Assembly: GCA_916988195.3 (NCBI GenBank)
Contig: CAKASQ030000077.1
Coordinates: 1 to 64,000, forward strand
Source of the DNA: Oscillospiraceae bacterium
GTDB taxonomy: Bacteria; Bacillota; Clostridia; Oscillospirales; Oscillospiraceae
Length of the DNA: 64,000 bases
Direction: 5' to 3'
The stretch's first letter is position 1. Each line of letters opens with the position of its first letter. Under the pieces are notes generated by a model. That model did no database searches, was not told the DNA's origin, and saw only the letters and a program-made list of their open reading frames with translations. Of the stretch, positions 18,513 through 25,845 are shown in pieces. The position numbers were made by a program, and so were the translations under genes.

Positions 18513-18763
18513 GCTTCCTCCTGCGAGACCGCCCAGACATTTCCTAGGAAGCCAACGGTATCGCCCGGGCGAAGCTTTTTACCGCGCTGGGTGCAGACCT
18601 CGCCGTTAACAGTGACCTGCTCGTTCTGGATAAAGGTCTTGGCCATGCCGCCGGACTCACAGACGTTGGCAAATTTCATGAAATCCTGCAGCTTAATAAA
18701 CTCCGTACGGATAGGAATGACAATTGGCTCGCCGGATAGTTTTTTTGTGACACGTACTTTCAT
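18509..18763 (-). CDS. yaaA: S4-domain RNA-binding protein (YaaA type)
   Basis: An 84-residue protein. An S4 RNA-binding fold fills the middle (LQDFMKFANVCESGGMAKTFI and VTVNGEVCTQRGKKLRPGD, cited within limits). The small S4 protein between dnaN and recF is a constant of Firmicutes origins; B. subtilis YaaA is linked to ribosome assembly. Spacing is 3 bases after dnaN, and its stop overlaps the recF start (ATGA), showing tight coupling. Confidence 0.88.
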   Translation of the reverse strand: MKVRVTKKLSGEPIVIPIRTEFIKLQDFMKFANVCESGGMAKTFIQNEQVTVNGEVCTQRGKKLRPGDTVGFLGNVWAVSQEEA

Positions 18764-18766
18764 GGC

Positions 18767-19876
18767 TTATTCTCCTGCCTTTAGGCGGACGGGGAGCACC
18801 ATGTAGCTGTACCGGTTTCCCTCGGTCGGATTCAAGACGATGGGGCTCAGGCCGTTGATCATCTCGAGTGTACACTCGCTGTCCGGCACGGCGCGCAGCG
18901 CATCAAGCAGATACTTGCAGTTAAAGCCGATCTCCAGGTCTTTGCCGTCTCCCGCAATGGGGCAGACGTCGTACGCCTCGCCGATCGTGGAGACAGTTCG
19001 AAGCTCGGCGGCATTGTCTCCAAATTTGCAGCGGACGGGGCTTTTGAGCTTTTCGGAAATGACGAGGCCGACGCGCTCGATGGAGTCGGTCAAACGGCTG
19101 ACGTTTCCAACCAGTTTTACGGGGTTGTTCTGCGGCAGCACACGCCGCCAATCGAGGAACTCACCCTCTAAAATGCGGCAGACGAGCGTCGCGTCTCCGA
19201 TGGTGAAGAGGATGTGCTTCGAGCCCGGATAGAACGTCGCGGGGTCGTCGGTATCGCCGAGGATCTTTTCGACCTCTTTTAAGGCTGCCGCCGGCGCGAC
19301 GAATTTGAGCGTTCGCTCCAGAGATTCCTCCGGGAGGTAGCGGCGCAGCGCCAAACGGTAGCCGTCGACTGCGACGCTTGTGATGGAGTCGTTGTCGACT
19401 TCAAACAGAACACCGGTATGGATGGGGCGCGCCTGATTTTCACTGACAGCGAAGATCGTACCGGAGATCATGGCCTTGAGCTCGTTCTGCGGGACGCGGA
19501 TACCTTTTTCGGAGTCCACGTCCGGAAGCTCGGGGTAGTCGTCGGCAGAGAGCGCAGTGATCGTAAACGATGAAATGCCGCCCTTGATGGAGACTTTGAA
19601 GCTCTCGTCGACCTGAATGCTAACGGTGTCGTCTGGGAGCTTGCGGACGATGTCAAAAAACAGCCTCGCGGGCATGACGCAGGCGCCGGTCTCCTGAATG
19701 TCGGCGTCAACGCTTACGGTAATGCCTGTTTCCAAATTATACCCCGTCAGCATCACTTTGACACCCGCGCGGATCAAAATGCCCTCGAGCCCCGAAATGG
19801 CGCTCTTCTGCGCGACCGTGCGCGAGGCGACGGAGATGGCGGAAACCAGCTGGTTTTTTTCACAGGTAAATTTCAT
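18767..19876 (-). CDS. dnaN: DNA polymerase III beta sliding clamp
   Basis: A 369-residue ring-forming clamp that tethers polymerase III to DNA. It has three topologically similar domains of about 120 residues. The N-terminus MKFTCEKNQLVSAISVASRTV and C-terminus YSYMVLPVRLKAGE are characteristic; the latter forms part of the partner-binding cleft (VLPVRL). Length is usual. The start has an AGGTATCC-type site upstream. A 272-base spacer with DnaA boxes separates it from dnaA. Confidence 0.97.
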   Translation of the reverse strand: MKFTCEKNQLVSAISVASRTVAQKSAISGLEGILIRAGVKVMLTGYNLETGITVSVDADIQETGACVMPARLFFDIVRKLPDDTVSIQVDESFKVSIKGGISSFTITALSADDYPELPDVDSEKGIRVPQNELKAMISGTIFAVSENQARPIHTGVLFEVDNDSITSVAVDGYRLALRRYLPEESLERTLKFVAPAAALKEVEKILGDTDDPATFYPGSKHILFTIGDATLVCRILEGEFLDWRRVLPQNNPVKLVGNVSRLTDSIERVGLVISEKLKSPVRCKFGDNAAELRTVSTIGEAYDVCPIAGDGKDLEIGFNCKYLLDALRAVPDSECTLEMINGLSPIVLNPTEGNRYSYMVLPVRLKAGE

Positions 19877-20148
19877 AAAAGGATACCTCCGGCTCTCTTT
19901 CTAACAGAAAGAAAGGATAAATTCAGTAGTAAGTAGCAGTAGGACGTTCGTCTTGTGGAAAAGTCGCGAAACCCTTGCGGGCGTAAGAAAAAATTGTACA
20001 CAGGGTTTGCAGAAAAATGAGAAGTTCTGCACAGGCTTTTGTGGACAGTTTCGAAAGGAGAAATATCCACATGCAACCTTTCCGTTTTACACAGACGCTT
20101 GTGGATAAAAAACTCTGTAAAAATACCCATCCGCGTTTGCGGCAGTTT
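19877..20148. other. Putative replication origin (oriC) between dnaA and dnaN
   Basis: The 272-base spacer holds several matches to the DnaA box TTATCCACA. There is a perfect one at 20100-20108 (reverse), one-mismatch copies at 20063-20071 (forward) and 19954-19962 (reverse), and a weaker one at 20040-20048. This density and the place next to dnaA fit a chromosomal origin. The unwinding element is not obvious; the A/T-rich part is at 19985-20040. No coding sequence is seen. Confidence 0.65.
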
Positions 20149-21462
20149 TTAGAGCTTGTTATTGACGTTTGCTGTGATGTCGCGGATGGTGTCGTTGAGC
20201 GGTGATGCGCTGTTTTGAAGCGTCTGCTCGACCTTTTTAAGTCCGTGCATGACCGTTGTGTGGTCGCGGTCAAATTCGCGGCCGATCTCGGGAAGAGACA
20301 GGTTTGTCATGGTGCGGATGAGGTACATTGCGACCTGCCGCGCCTCGGCGGTATTCTTGTTTTTAAGGGTGCTTCTGAGTACCTGCTCTTCGATGCCGTA
20401 ATACTGGCAGACCTCACTCACAATGATGCTCGGCGTGGGGAGGTTCTCGGTCTTGCCCTTGAACATGTCCTTGATGGCGCGCGCGACGTTCGGAACGTCC
20501 AGCACCATCCCGTTAAGCTCCTTGAAGGCCTTGATCTTTTTGACCGTGCCCTCAATCTGACGGACGTTGTTGGTAATGTTCTCGGCAATGTAGTTGCACA
20601 CGTCGTCCGGCAGATCGAAGCCGAGATTTACAGCTTTGTTCTTGATGATCGCCATGCGTGTTTCATAGTCGGGCGGCTGAATGTCCGCAAGAAGGCCCCA
20701 CTCAAAGCGGGTACGCAGACGGTCCTCCAGACGGACCATTTCATTGGGCGGCCGGTCGGAGGTTAGGACAATCTGCTTGTGGCTCTCATAGAGATTGTTG
20801 AAGGTATGGAAAAATTCCTCCTGCGTGGAGTCCTTGCCGGCGATGAACTGGATATCGTCGACGAGAAAGAGGTCCGCGCCGCGGTATTTGAGACGGAACT
20901 CGTTGTTTTTGCCTTCGCGCAGGGCGTTGATGAGCTCATTTGTAAACTGGTCGCCCTTGATGTAGACGATGTTGTAGTCCGGGTGGTGCTTATGAATCTC
21001 ATTGGCGATGGCATAAAGAAGATGCGTCTTCCCAACGCCGGACGGGCCGTAGATGAAAAGTGGGTTATACGAATCCGCAGGCTTTTCCGCAACGGCGACA
21101 GCGGCGGCGTTCGCAAACTTGTTGCTGTTGCCGACAATGAAGTTATCAAACGTAAACTGCGGGTTAAATTCAATGAAGCGCGGCTTCTTTTTGGAAGAGC
21201 GATAGGCTTCGATTTCCGTATCGTCGAGCACGACGAGCTCTAAGTCCATGTCGAAGAGCTCTTTGAGCGCGTCTTTGATGTAGGTTTCGCAACGCGAGAC
21301 GATCATGTCCTTGCGGAAGACAGTCGGGGAGTAGAGCACCAGCTTCTGGTCGGTCAGCTCCAGAACCTCTGTGTCGTCGAACCAGGTGGTAACGATGGTG
21401 TCGGTGAGCTTCTGCTCCATGTGGGCGAGCACTTTCGCCCAGATATAGGTAGAGGAGTACAA
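20149..21462 (-). CDS. dnaA: Chromosomal replication initiator DnaA
   Basis: A 437-residue AAA+ initiator that binds DnaA boxes and opens the origin. Domain I is N-terminal (IWAKVLAHMEQKLTDTIVTTWF in part). The AAA+ domain has Walker A GPSGVGKTHLLYA (about residue 137) and Walker B LFLVDDIQFIAG (about 200). Domain IV has the DnaA signature GREFDRDHTTVMHGLKK near 400. The TTG start at 21462 was chosen because AGGAG lies 7 bases upstream and the protein then begins like relatives. An upstream in-frame ATG would start almost at the promoter without a binding site. Confidence 0.97.
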   Translation of the reverse strand: MYSSTYIWAKVLAHMEQKLTDTIVTTWFDDTEVLELTDQKLVLYSPTVFRKDMIVSRCETYIKDALKELFDMDLELVVLDDTEIEAYRSSKKKPRFIEFNPQFTFDNFIVGNSNKFANAAAVAVAEKPADSYNPLFIYGPSGVGKTHLLYAIANEIHKHHPDYNIVYIKGDQFTNELINALREGKNNEFRLKYRGADLFLVDDIQFIAGKDSTQEEFFHTFNNLYESHKQIVLTSDRPPNEMVRLEDRLRTRFEWGLLADIQPPDYETRMAIIKNKAVNLGFDLPDDVCNYIAENITNNVRQIEGTVKKIKAFKELNGMVLDVPNVARAIKDMFKGKTENLPTPSIIVSEVCQYYGIEEQVLRSTLKNKNTAEARQVAMYLIRTMTNLSLPEIGREFDRDHTTVMHGLKKVEQTLQNSASPLNDTIRDITANVNNKL

Positions 21463-21536
21463 GAACAAGCTCCTTTCCGGTTTTATCGTGAAAATGCCCG
21501 GGAGTGTCCTAAAAATGGGCATACAAACACAACTTT

Positions 21537-21565
21537 ATTTTAGCACGGAAGAGGCTTCTTTGCAA
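21537..21565 (-). promoter_or_regulatory. Sigma-A promoter of dnaA
   Basis: On the minus strand TTGCAA (21560-21565), a 17-base spacer and TAAAAT (21537-21542) with an extended -10 TGC. The leader before the TTG start would be about 65-70 bases. No perfect DnaA box overlaps it. Confidence 0.75.
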
Positions 21566-21605
21566 GGGTATACACATTATTAAATAAGAATTTCAGGTGA
21601 AAAAG

Positions 21606-21637
21606 AAAAGAGATGCACAAAACCGTGCACCTCTTTT
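21606..21637 (-). terminator. Probable terminator of lexA
   Basis: A 13-bp stem with one mismatch (21606-21618 with 21625-21637) is followed on the minus strand by a T-rich run. It lies between the dnaA promoter and lexA and is separated from the lexA stop by the palindromic element at 21690-21794. Confidence 0.7.
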
Positions 21638-21689
21638 CGAATATTTTCAGTTTTGCTATTATCTATTTTTGTTTTGATAAAAGAATTTT

Positions 21690-21794
21690 GTAGGGGCGGA
21701 TGACTCTGTCCGCCCGGCAAATTACATGACCGAAACGCGATAATCTGCGGCGAATTCGCGGCTACCTTGGGCGGGCAGAGTCGCCCGCCCCTAC
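21690..21794. repeat. MITE-like element with 26-base inverted termini
   Basis: The arms 21690-21715 and 21769-21794 are inverted copies matching at 23 of 26 positions, starting GTAGGGGCGG and reading CTAC at the far end. Each arm folds on itself (GGGCGGA...TCCGCCC). The 53-base centre has no ORF. No clear target duplication is visible. It fills the 345-base gap between dnaA and lexA together with the terminator and the dnaA promoter. Confidence 0.75.
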
Positions 21795-21807
21795 GCAATA
21801 CGGAAAT

Positions 21808-22386
21808 TCAGTATTCGCGATAGACGGCCTTGACGAGGCCGATAATGCTGCAATCTGTACCGTCGATGGGGTCATACGCGGGGTTTTCGGGGAGCAGCCA
21901 GACTTTTCCCTTTTCGCGGCGGAAGCGCTTGACGGTTGCGGAGTCATCGAGAAGCGCGACCACGATCTGTCCGTTTTCGGCTGTTAGCTGCGGGCGGACA
22001 ACGACTTTATCTCCCGACAAAATACCGGCGCCTATCATGGAATCACCGCGCACGCGAAGGGCAAAGCAACGCTCATCTCCGTCCCACGGCAGATACCCTT
22101 CAATATTCTCTACGGCTAGGATCGGCTGACCGGCCGTGACCACGCCGACGATTGGGATCGAGCCGGAACGGCGCTCTTCGGGAAGCGAGATTGTCCGGTT
22201 CTTTTTGCCGTCCATATGGATGAGGCCCTCTTCCTTGAGGGCGTTCAGGTGATAATGGACCGTCGCCGTGGAGGCAAGGCCGACGCCCGCGCAGATCTCG
22301 CGCACCGAAGGGGGATACCCCTGATTGCGCATGAAATCTGTGATAAAGCGGAGAATTGCTTCTCGCTTGTCTGTTGTTCTGGCCAT
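21808..22386 (-). CDS. lexA: LexA, SOS response repressor
   Basis: A 192-residue repressor that autocleaves when RecA is activated by DNA damage. The N-terminal winged helix includes PPSVREICAGVGLAS (about 25-40). The cleavage site is VVTAGQP (Ala-Gly). The serine of the Ser-Lys dyad is in RGDSMIGAGI and the lysine in SATVKRF. The start at 22386 gives MARTTDKREAIL with GGGAG 8 bases upstream; a longer frame adds 13 unlikely residues. A candidate operator overlaps its own promoter, fitting autoregulation. Confidence 0.96.
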   Translation of the reverse strand: MARTTDKREAILRFITDFMRNQGYPPSVREICAGVGLASTATVHYHLNALKEEGLIHMDGKKNRTISLPEERRSGSIPIVGVVTAGQPILAVENIEGYLPWDGDERCFALRVRGDSMIGAGILSGDKVVVRPQLTAENGQIVVALLDDSATVKRFRREKGKVWLLPENPAYDPIDGTDCSIIGLVKAVYREY

Positions 22387-22415
22387 GCCGGTCGCTCCCT
22401 TCGTTTTGTTAGACC

Positions 22416-22454
22416 AGTATAGCATACTTTGGAAGAAAAATCAAACGTTTGTTT
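22416..22454 (-). promoter_or_regulatory. lexA promoter with overlapping SOS-like operator
   Basis: On the minus strand TTGATT (22439-22444), a 17-base spacer and TATACT (22416-22421) with an extended -10 TGC. AAAC-N4-GTTT at 22443-22454, a relaxed form of the Gram-positive GAAC-N4-GTTC box, overlaps the -35 and could be the LexA site. The promoter call is good; the operator is tentative. Confidence 0.6.
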
Positions 22455-23342
22455 TCATTCTAAGCCTTCAAAGGAAAAGTCCGGGATGTAGTCCTCTGTC
22501 GCGCTTGTAAAATCCTGCGTGAAGCCGGATTCAATGCCGAGAAAATCGAGGTAGGAAATGGCGGCGTCGTATTCTTCTTCGGTAATTTTCCGGTCGTAGG
22601 GCGGCAGCTCCTTTGCTTTTCCCATGGGAACGTACTGGCTCATGAGGCTGAACAGAACGTCTCCTTTTGGAAAGGTTTCGGCGAACCAGTCGAGAACGCC
22701 GAGCGTATTGTCGAGTTCGCCCGGAAGCATCAGATGGCGGACGATGAGGCCGCGCTGCATGATGTCGTCTTCTATGGCGGCGCTTCTGACTTGACGATGC
22801 ATTTCACGGATTGCGGCCTTTGTAGTTTCGACGTAGTCGGGCGCACGGCTTAATTTTACGGCAAGGCTTGGATTTGAATATTTCATATCGGGAAGGTAGA
22901 TATCAATGAGGCCCTCTAATTCTCGCAGGGTTTCGACGCGCTCGTAGCCGCCGCAGTTATAGACGATGGGAACGGGGAGCTTGGGTTTAAGCGCCGGTAA
23001 AATGGACGGGAGAAAATGCGTGGGGGTGACGAGATTGATATTCTGTACGCCATCGTCGATGAGCTTTAAGAAAATTTCGCGCAGATGGTCGGTTGTAATT
23101 TCTTTTCCGAGGTTTTGCTGAGAAATGATGCCGTTCTGGCAGAAGATGCATTTTAACGTACAACCGGAGAAGAAGACTGCGCCGGAGCCGAAGCTGCCGG
23201 AAATGACGGGCTCTTCCCAATAGTGTGCGGCAGCTCTGGCGGCGAAGAGCTTGTCTGGTTCACGGCAGAAGCCAAGCTCGCCTTTTGTTCGGTTAACACG
23301 GCAGCGCCTCGGGCAGAGCTCACAGTTTGTATATGAAAGCAT
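22455..23342 (-). CDS. Radical SAM protein, PflA/PflX-like
   Basis: A 295-residue radical SAM enzyme. The cluster-binding CxxxCxxC is in SGCTLKCIFCQN near residue 60. An extra Cys motif CELCPRRCRVNR opens the protein, as in PflX-type proteins often named pyruvate formate-lyase activating enzyme homologues. No glycyl radical enzyme lies nearby, so the substrate is unknown. The ATG has GGAGG 7 bases upstream. Its stop codon abuts the lexA operator region. It is transcribed alone from a promoter that faces the lipoprotein promoter. Confidence 0.85.
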   Translation of the reverse strand: MLSYTNCELCPRRCRVNRTKGELGFCREPDKLFAARAAAHYWEEPVISGSFGSGAVFFSGCTLKCIFCQNGIISQQNLGKEITTDHLREIFLKLIDDGVQNINLVTPTHFLPSILPALKPKLPVPIVYNCGGYERVETLRELEGLIDIYLPDMKYSNPSLAVKLSRAPDYVETTKAAIREMHRQVRSAAIEDDIMQRGLIVRHLMLPGELDNTLGVLDWFAETFPKGDVLFSLMSQYVPMGKAKELPPYDRKITEEEYDAAISYLDFLGIESGFTQDFTSATEDYIPDFSFEGLE

Positions 23343-23369
23343 GATTTGCCTCCTATGCGTAGTAGCTCT

Positions 23370-23398
23370 AGTATAGCGAATCCGGGCGCTTTACACAA
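23370..23398 (-). promoter_or_regulatory. Promoter of the radical SAM gene
   Basis: On the minus strand TTGTGT (23393-23398), 17 bases, TATACT (23370-23375). Its -35 overlaps that of the divergent lipoprotein promoter, so the two may compete for polymerase. Confidence 0.7.
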
Positions 23399-23418
23399 GC
23401 GGGGTTCTATGGTAAAAT
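23390..23418 (+). promoter_or_regulatory. Promoter of the lipoprotein gene
   Basis: TTTACA (23390-23395), 17 bases, TAAAAT (23413-23418), about 22 bases before the ATG at 23440. It may also serve rlmD. Confidence 0.7.
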
Positions 23419-23439
23419 CGCGAAAGAGGTGATAGTTTT

Positions 23440-24030
23440 ATGAAACGAGAATTTGCGGCGATTGCGGCCGCTTTGCTGATTTTATGTGGCTGCAGCGCGA
23501 AGAAGGTGCAGGATAGTTCTGCTGCAGCGCCTGCTGAAACGGAGACAACTTCTCAAACGCAGAATGCTTCTTCGGAAGCGCCAATGAATGATGCGGACGC
23601 GCCTGTTCATATGGAGACAGTTCCGTCTGGAGAGATGCAAACAAAGCCTATTGCGCCGGAGGCGCATTTTTCGGAGAGCTTTACGGACGTGCCGTATGAA
23701 TTTCAGGCAGATCTGGAGGAGGTCGTGAGCATTAGTCTGACGCTTCCTCATTTTACGCTCGATTCTGACGATGCGGCGAATGTAATCAATCAGACCTTTG
23801 TTGACTTGCAGAAAAACTTACAGAATTATATGGGCACGACGGTTTATGAAACGGCGCAGGCGCGTCATACGATCGGCTTTCTGGAGGGCAGCTATGTTGC
23901 CGGCTTGGAAGATGGAATTTTGTCGGTAACGTATACGGTGACTGAACGGTACGCGGATGACGACGGTGCAATCACACATGAAAACGTCTACCGGTTTGAT
24001 ACGTCGAGTGGCGAGCAATTGGACGCGTGA
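23440..24030 (+). CDS. Predicted lipoprotein of unknown function
   Basis: A 196-residue secreted lipoprotein. A short signal peptide ends in a lipobox LCGC (Cys about residue 18), then a Ser/Thr/Ala/Glu-rich linker to about residue 75. The folded C-terminal part ends GILSVTYTVTERY...YRFDTSSGEQL. That pattern recalls DUF4163/DUF3298 (PdaC/SigV-associated) domains, but it is only the first half of such a pair, so the assignment is weak. AGAGGTGA precedes the ATG. A parS site begins 3 bases after its stop. Confidence 0.75.
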   Translation: MKREFAAIAAALLILCGCSAKKVQDSSAAAPAETETTSQTQNASSEAPMNDADAPVHMETVPSGEMQTKPIAPEAHFSESFTDVPYEFQADLEEVVSISLTLPHFTLDSDDAANVINQTFVDLQKNLQNYMGTTVYETAQARHTIGFLEGSYVAGLEDGILSVTYTVTERYADDDGAITHENVYRFDTSSGEQLDA

Positions 24031-24032
24031 AA

Positions 24033-24048
24033 TGTTTCACGTGAAACA
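24033..24048. promoter_or_regulatory. parS centromere site (perfect 16-bp palindrome)
   Basis: TGTTTCACGTGAAACA is an exact match to the bacterial parS consensus bound by chromosomal ParB (Spo0J), which loads on parS and recruits SMC to segregate origins. It is about 2.6 kb from the dnaA promoter, where such sites cluster. It lies in the lipoprotein-rlmD spacer, 13 bases before the rlmD start, so ParB bound here could affect rlmD expression. Confidence 0.93.
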
Positions 24049-24061
24049 CGGAGAAAAACGA

Positions 24062-25726
24062 ATGCGGAAAAATGAAGCATACAGTGTAGAAATTACGGGC
24101 CTCACCGCCGAGGGCGCGGGCGTGGCGCGCATTGACGGACAGGTCGTGTTTGTGCCGGGAGTAATTCCGGATGAGCGATGTGAAATCAGAATCGATCACG
24201 TGGGAAGAACGTGCGCCTATGGCTCTCTGGTGCGAGTGGAAAAACCGTCCGAGCACCGGGTAACGCCGGAATGCGAAAGCTTCGGGCACTGCGGTGGGTG
24301 CGTGTTCTGGCACATGGACTATGCGTGTGAGCTGGAGCAGAAAAGACGGCGCGTGCAGGACGCGCTATCGCGCATTGGAGGCATTGATTTTCCAGACTTG
24401 CAGATCACGGGCAGCCAGAGCATTTACGGCTATCGCAACAAGGTGCAGTTTCCAGTGCAAGTGCAAAACGGAAAAGCAGTAGCCGGCTTTTATAAGGCCG
24501 GGTCACATACGGTAATTCCAATCACGGACTGCAAGATTCAGCCGGGGGTTGCGAAAACCATCCGTGCGGCGGTGCTTTCGTGGATGGAGAAGGAAAACGT
24601 TCCGGCCTACGACGAGCGGACGCATACAGGCCTTGTCCGGCATATTTATCTGCGGTACGGCGCAAAATCTGGGCAGACGCTGGTCTGCATTGTCGCAAAC
24701 TGCGAGGCGCTGCCTAAAAAGAAGGCGCTGGTGCGGGAAATTTTAGCGGCGGACGCGAACGTAACGGGAATCGTCGTTAACTACAATACAAAAAAGAGCA
24801 ACGTCATTTTGGGCGAGCGGTTCGAGACGCTCTATGGAGAAGGATACTTAGAGGATATGCTTCTGGGACTCACGTTCCGACTCTCACCCGCGGCCTTTTA
24901 TCAGGTGAACCACGATCAGGCAGAGCGGCTCTATGAAAAGGCCATCGAGTTTGCCAGGTTTACGGGAGAAGAGACAGCGCTGGATCTATACTGCGGCAGC
25001 GGAACGATTACGCTCTGTCTTGCGCGGCACGTGAAGACGGTCTACGGTGTGGAAATTGTAGACGCGGCGATTCGCGACGCAAAGGAGAACGCCCGGAAAA
25101 ATGGAATTGTAAACACTAAATTTTTCTGCGCCGACGCGGGACAGGCCGCCATTCAGTTCGCGCACGACGGCATCAAACCGGATGTGATCGTCGTCGACCC
25201 ACCGAGAAAGGGCGTGAGCGAGGATGTGATCGAAGCAATGGCACAGATGAGTCCTGAGAGGATCATCTATGTTTCGTGCGACCCCGCGACGCTCGCGCGC
25301 GATATCGCAAGACTGTGGGAGAAGGGATATGAAGCAAAAAAAGCGCACTGCTTCGATCTGTTCCCACGCTGCGCGCATGTGGAGACGGTAGTTCTTTTAT
25401 CCCACAAAAAAGCCGACAGTTATATCCACATTGATGTGGAGTTTGGAGAGGGCGAGGGCAAGATTCCGGTAGATAGTATTGCTAAAAGAGCCGAAGCGTA
25501 TAAGCCCAAAGAAAAAGTGACCTACAAAATGATTAAGGAGTACATAGAAGCGAAATACGGCTTCAAGGTACATACCGCATATATCGCAGAGGTAAAGCGA
25601 AATTTGGGATTGCCGATGTATGATGCTCCTAATGCGGTAGAAGAATTGAAACAGCCGAGGAAACATCCGACACCAGAAAAGGTAGAAGCAATCAAAGATG
25701 CACTTCGTTATTTTGCAGTGATATAA
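24062..25726 (+). CDS. rlmD: 23S rRNA (uracil-C5)-methyltransferase RlmD with element-derived C-terminal tail
   Basis: The first ~450 residues are a TrmA/RumA-type methyltransferase that modifies a 23S rRNA uridine with SAM. They show a TRAM domain, the Fe-S cysteines in CESFGHCGGCVFWHMDYAC, the SAM motif LDLYCGSGTITL, VVDPPRKGV and the catalytic Cys in IIYVSCDPATLARDIA. The usual end of the family (FPRCAHVETVVLLS) is at about residue 448. A further ~105 residues rich in Lys and Glu follow in DNA of visibly lower GC. This is where the ICE begins, so the tail is inferred to be supplied by the element. The ATG at 24062 was chosen for GGAG 8 bases upstream; a longer frame runs back through parS. 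Confidence 0.92.
   Translation: MRKNEAYSVEITGLTAEGAGVARIDGQVVFVPGVIPDERCEIRIDHVGRTCAYGSLVRVEKPSEHRVTPECESFGHCGGCVFWHMDYACELEQKRRRVQDALSRIGGIDFPDLQITGSQSIYGYRNKVQFPVQVQNGKAVAGFYKAGSHTVIPITDCKIQPGVAKTIRAAVLSWMEKENVPAYDERTHTGLVRHIYLRYGAKSGQTLVCIVANCEALPKKKALVREILAADANVTGIVVNYNTKKSNVILGERFETLYGEGYLEDMLLGLTFRLSPAAFYQVNHDQAERLYEKAIEFARFTGEETALDLYCGSGTITLCLARHVKTVYGVEIVDAAIRDAKENARKNGIVNTKFFCADAGQAAIQFAHDGIKPDVIVVDPPRKGVSEDVIEAMAQMSPERIIYVSCDPATLARDIARLWEKGYEAKKAHCFDLFPRCAHVETVVLLSHKKADSYIHIDVEFGEGEGKIPVDSIAKRAEAYKPKEKVTYKMIKEYIEAKYGFKVHTAYIAEVKRNLGLPMYDAPNAVEELKQPRKHPTPEKVEAIKDALRYFAVI
25376..25440 (+). other. Inferred left attachment region (attL) of the ICE in rlmD
   Basis: Host-like RlmD sequence (HVETVVLLS) ends around 25376-25402 and lower-GC element-like sequence follows. 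A perfect inverted repeat TCCACAT-TG-ATGTGGA at 25425-25440 may be a recombinase arm site. rumA/rlmD 3' ends are a known ICE integration hotspot. The exact crossover needs attR, which is outside the window. Confidence 0.45.
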
Positions 25727-25741
25727 AACTTTACTTACAAT
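25713..25741 (+). promoter_or_regulatory. Promoter driving the ICE operon leader
   Basis: TTGCAG (25713-25718), a 17-base spacer and TACAAT (25736-25741) overlap the rlmD stop codon. Transcription from about 25748 would meet two terminator hairpins before parA. Confidence 0.6.
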
Positions 25742-25757
25742 CGAATATTTCTTACAT

Positions 25758-25796
25758 AGCCGTTTATTCATTTATTTGAGTAAGCGGCTTTTTTCA
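25758..25796 (+). terminator. First leader terminator upstream of parA
   Basis: A 13-bp stem including two G-T pairs (25758-25770 with 25777-25789) and a T-run of six. It may terminate rlmD and attenuate the ICE promoter at 25713. Confidence 0.75.
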
Positions 25797-25826
25797 TCCC
25801 TATTTTTCGGAATAGGGATATTTTTT
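25797..25826 (+). terminator. Second leader terminator upstream of parA
   Basis: TCCCTATT (25797-25804) pairs with AATAGGGA (25811-25818), loop TTTCGG, then TATTTTTT. It begins directly after the first terminator and ends about 20 bases before the parA start. Confidence 0.75.
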
Positions 25827-25845
25827 GTAGAAGGAGGAGGTTTAT

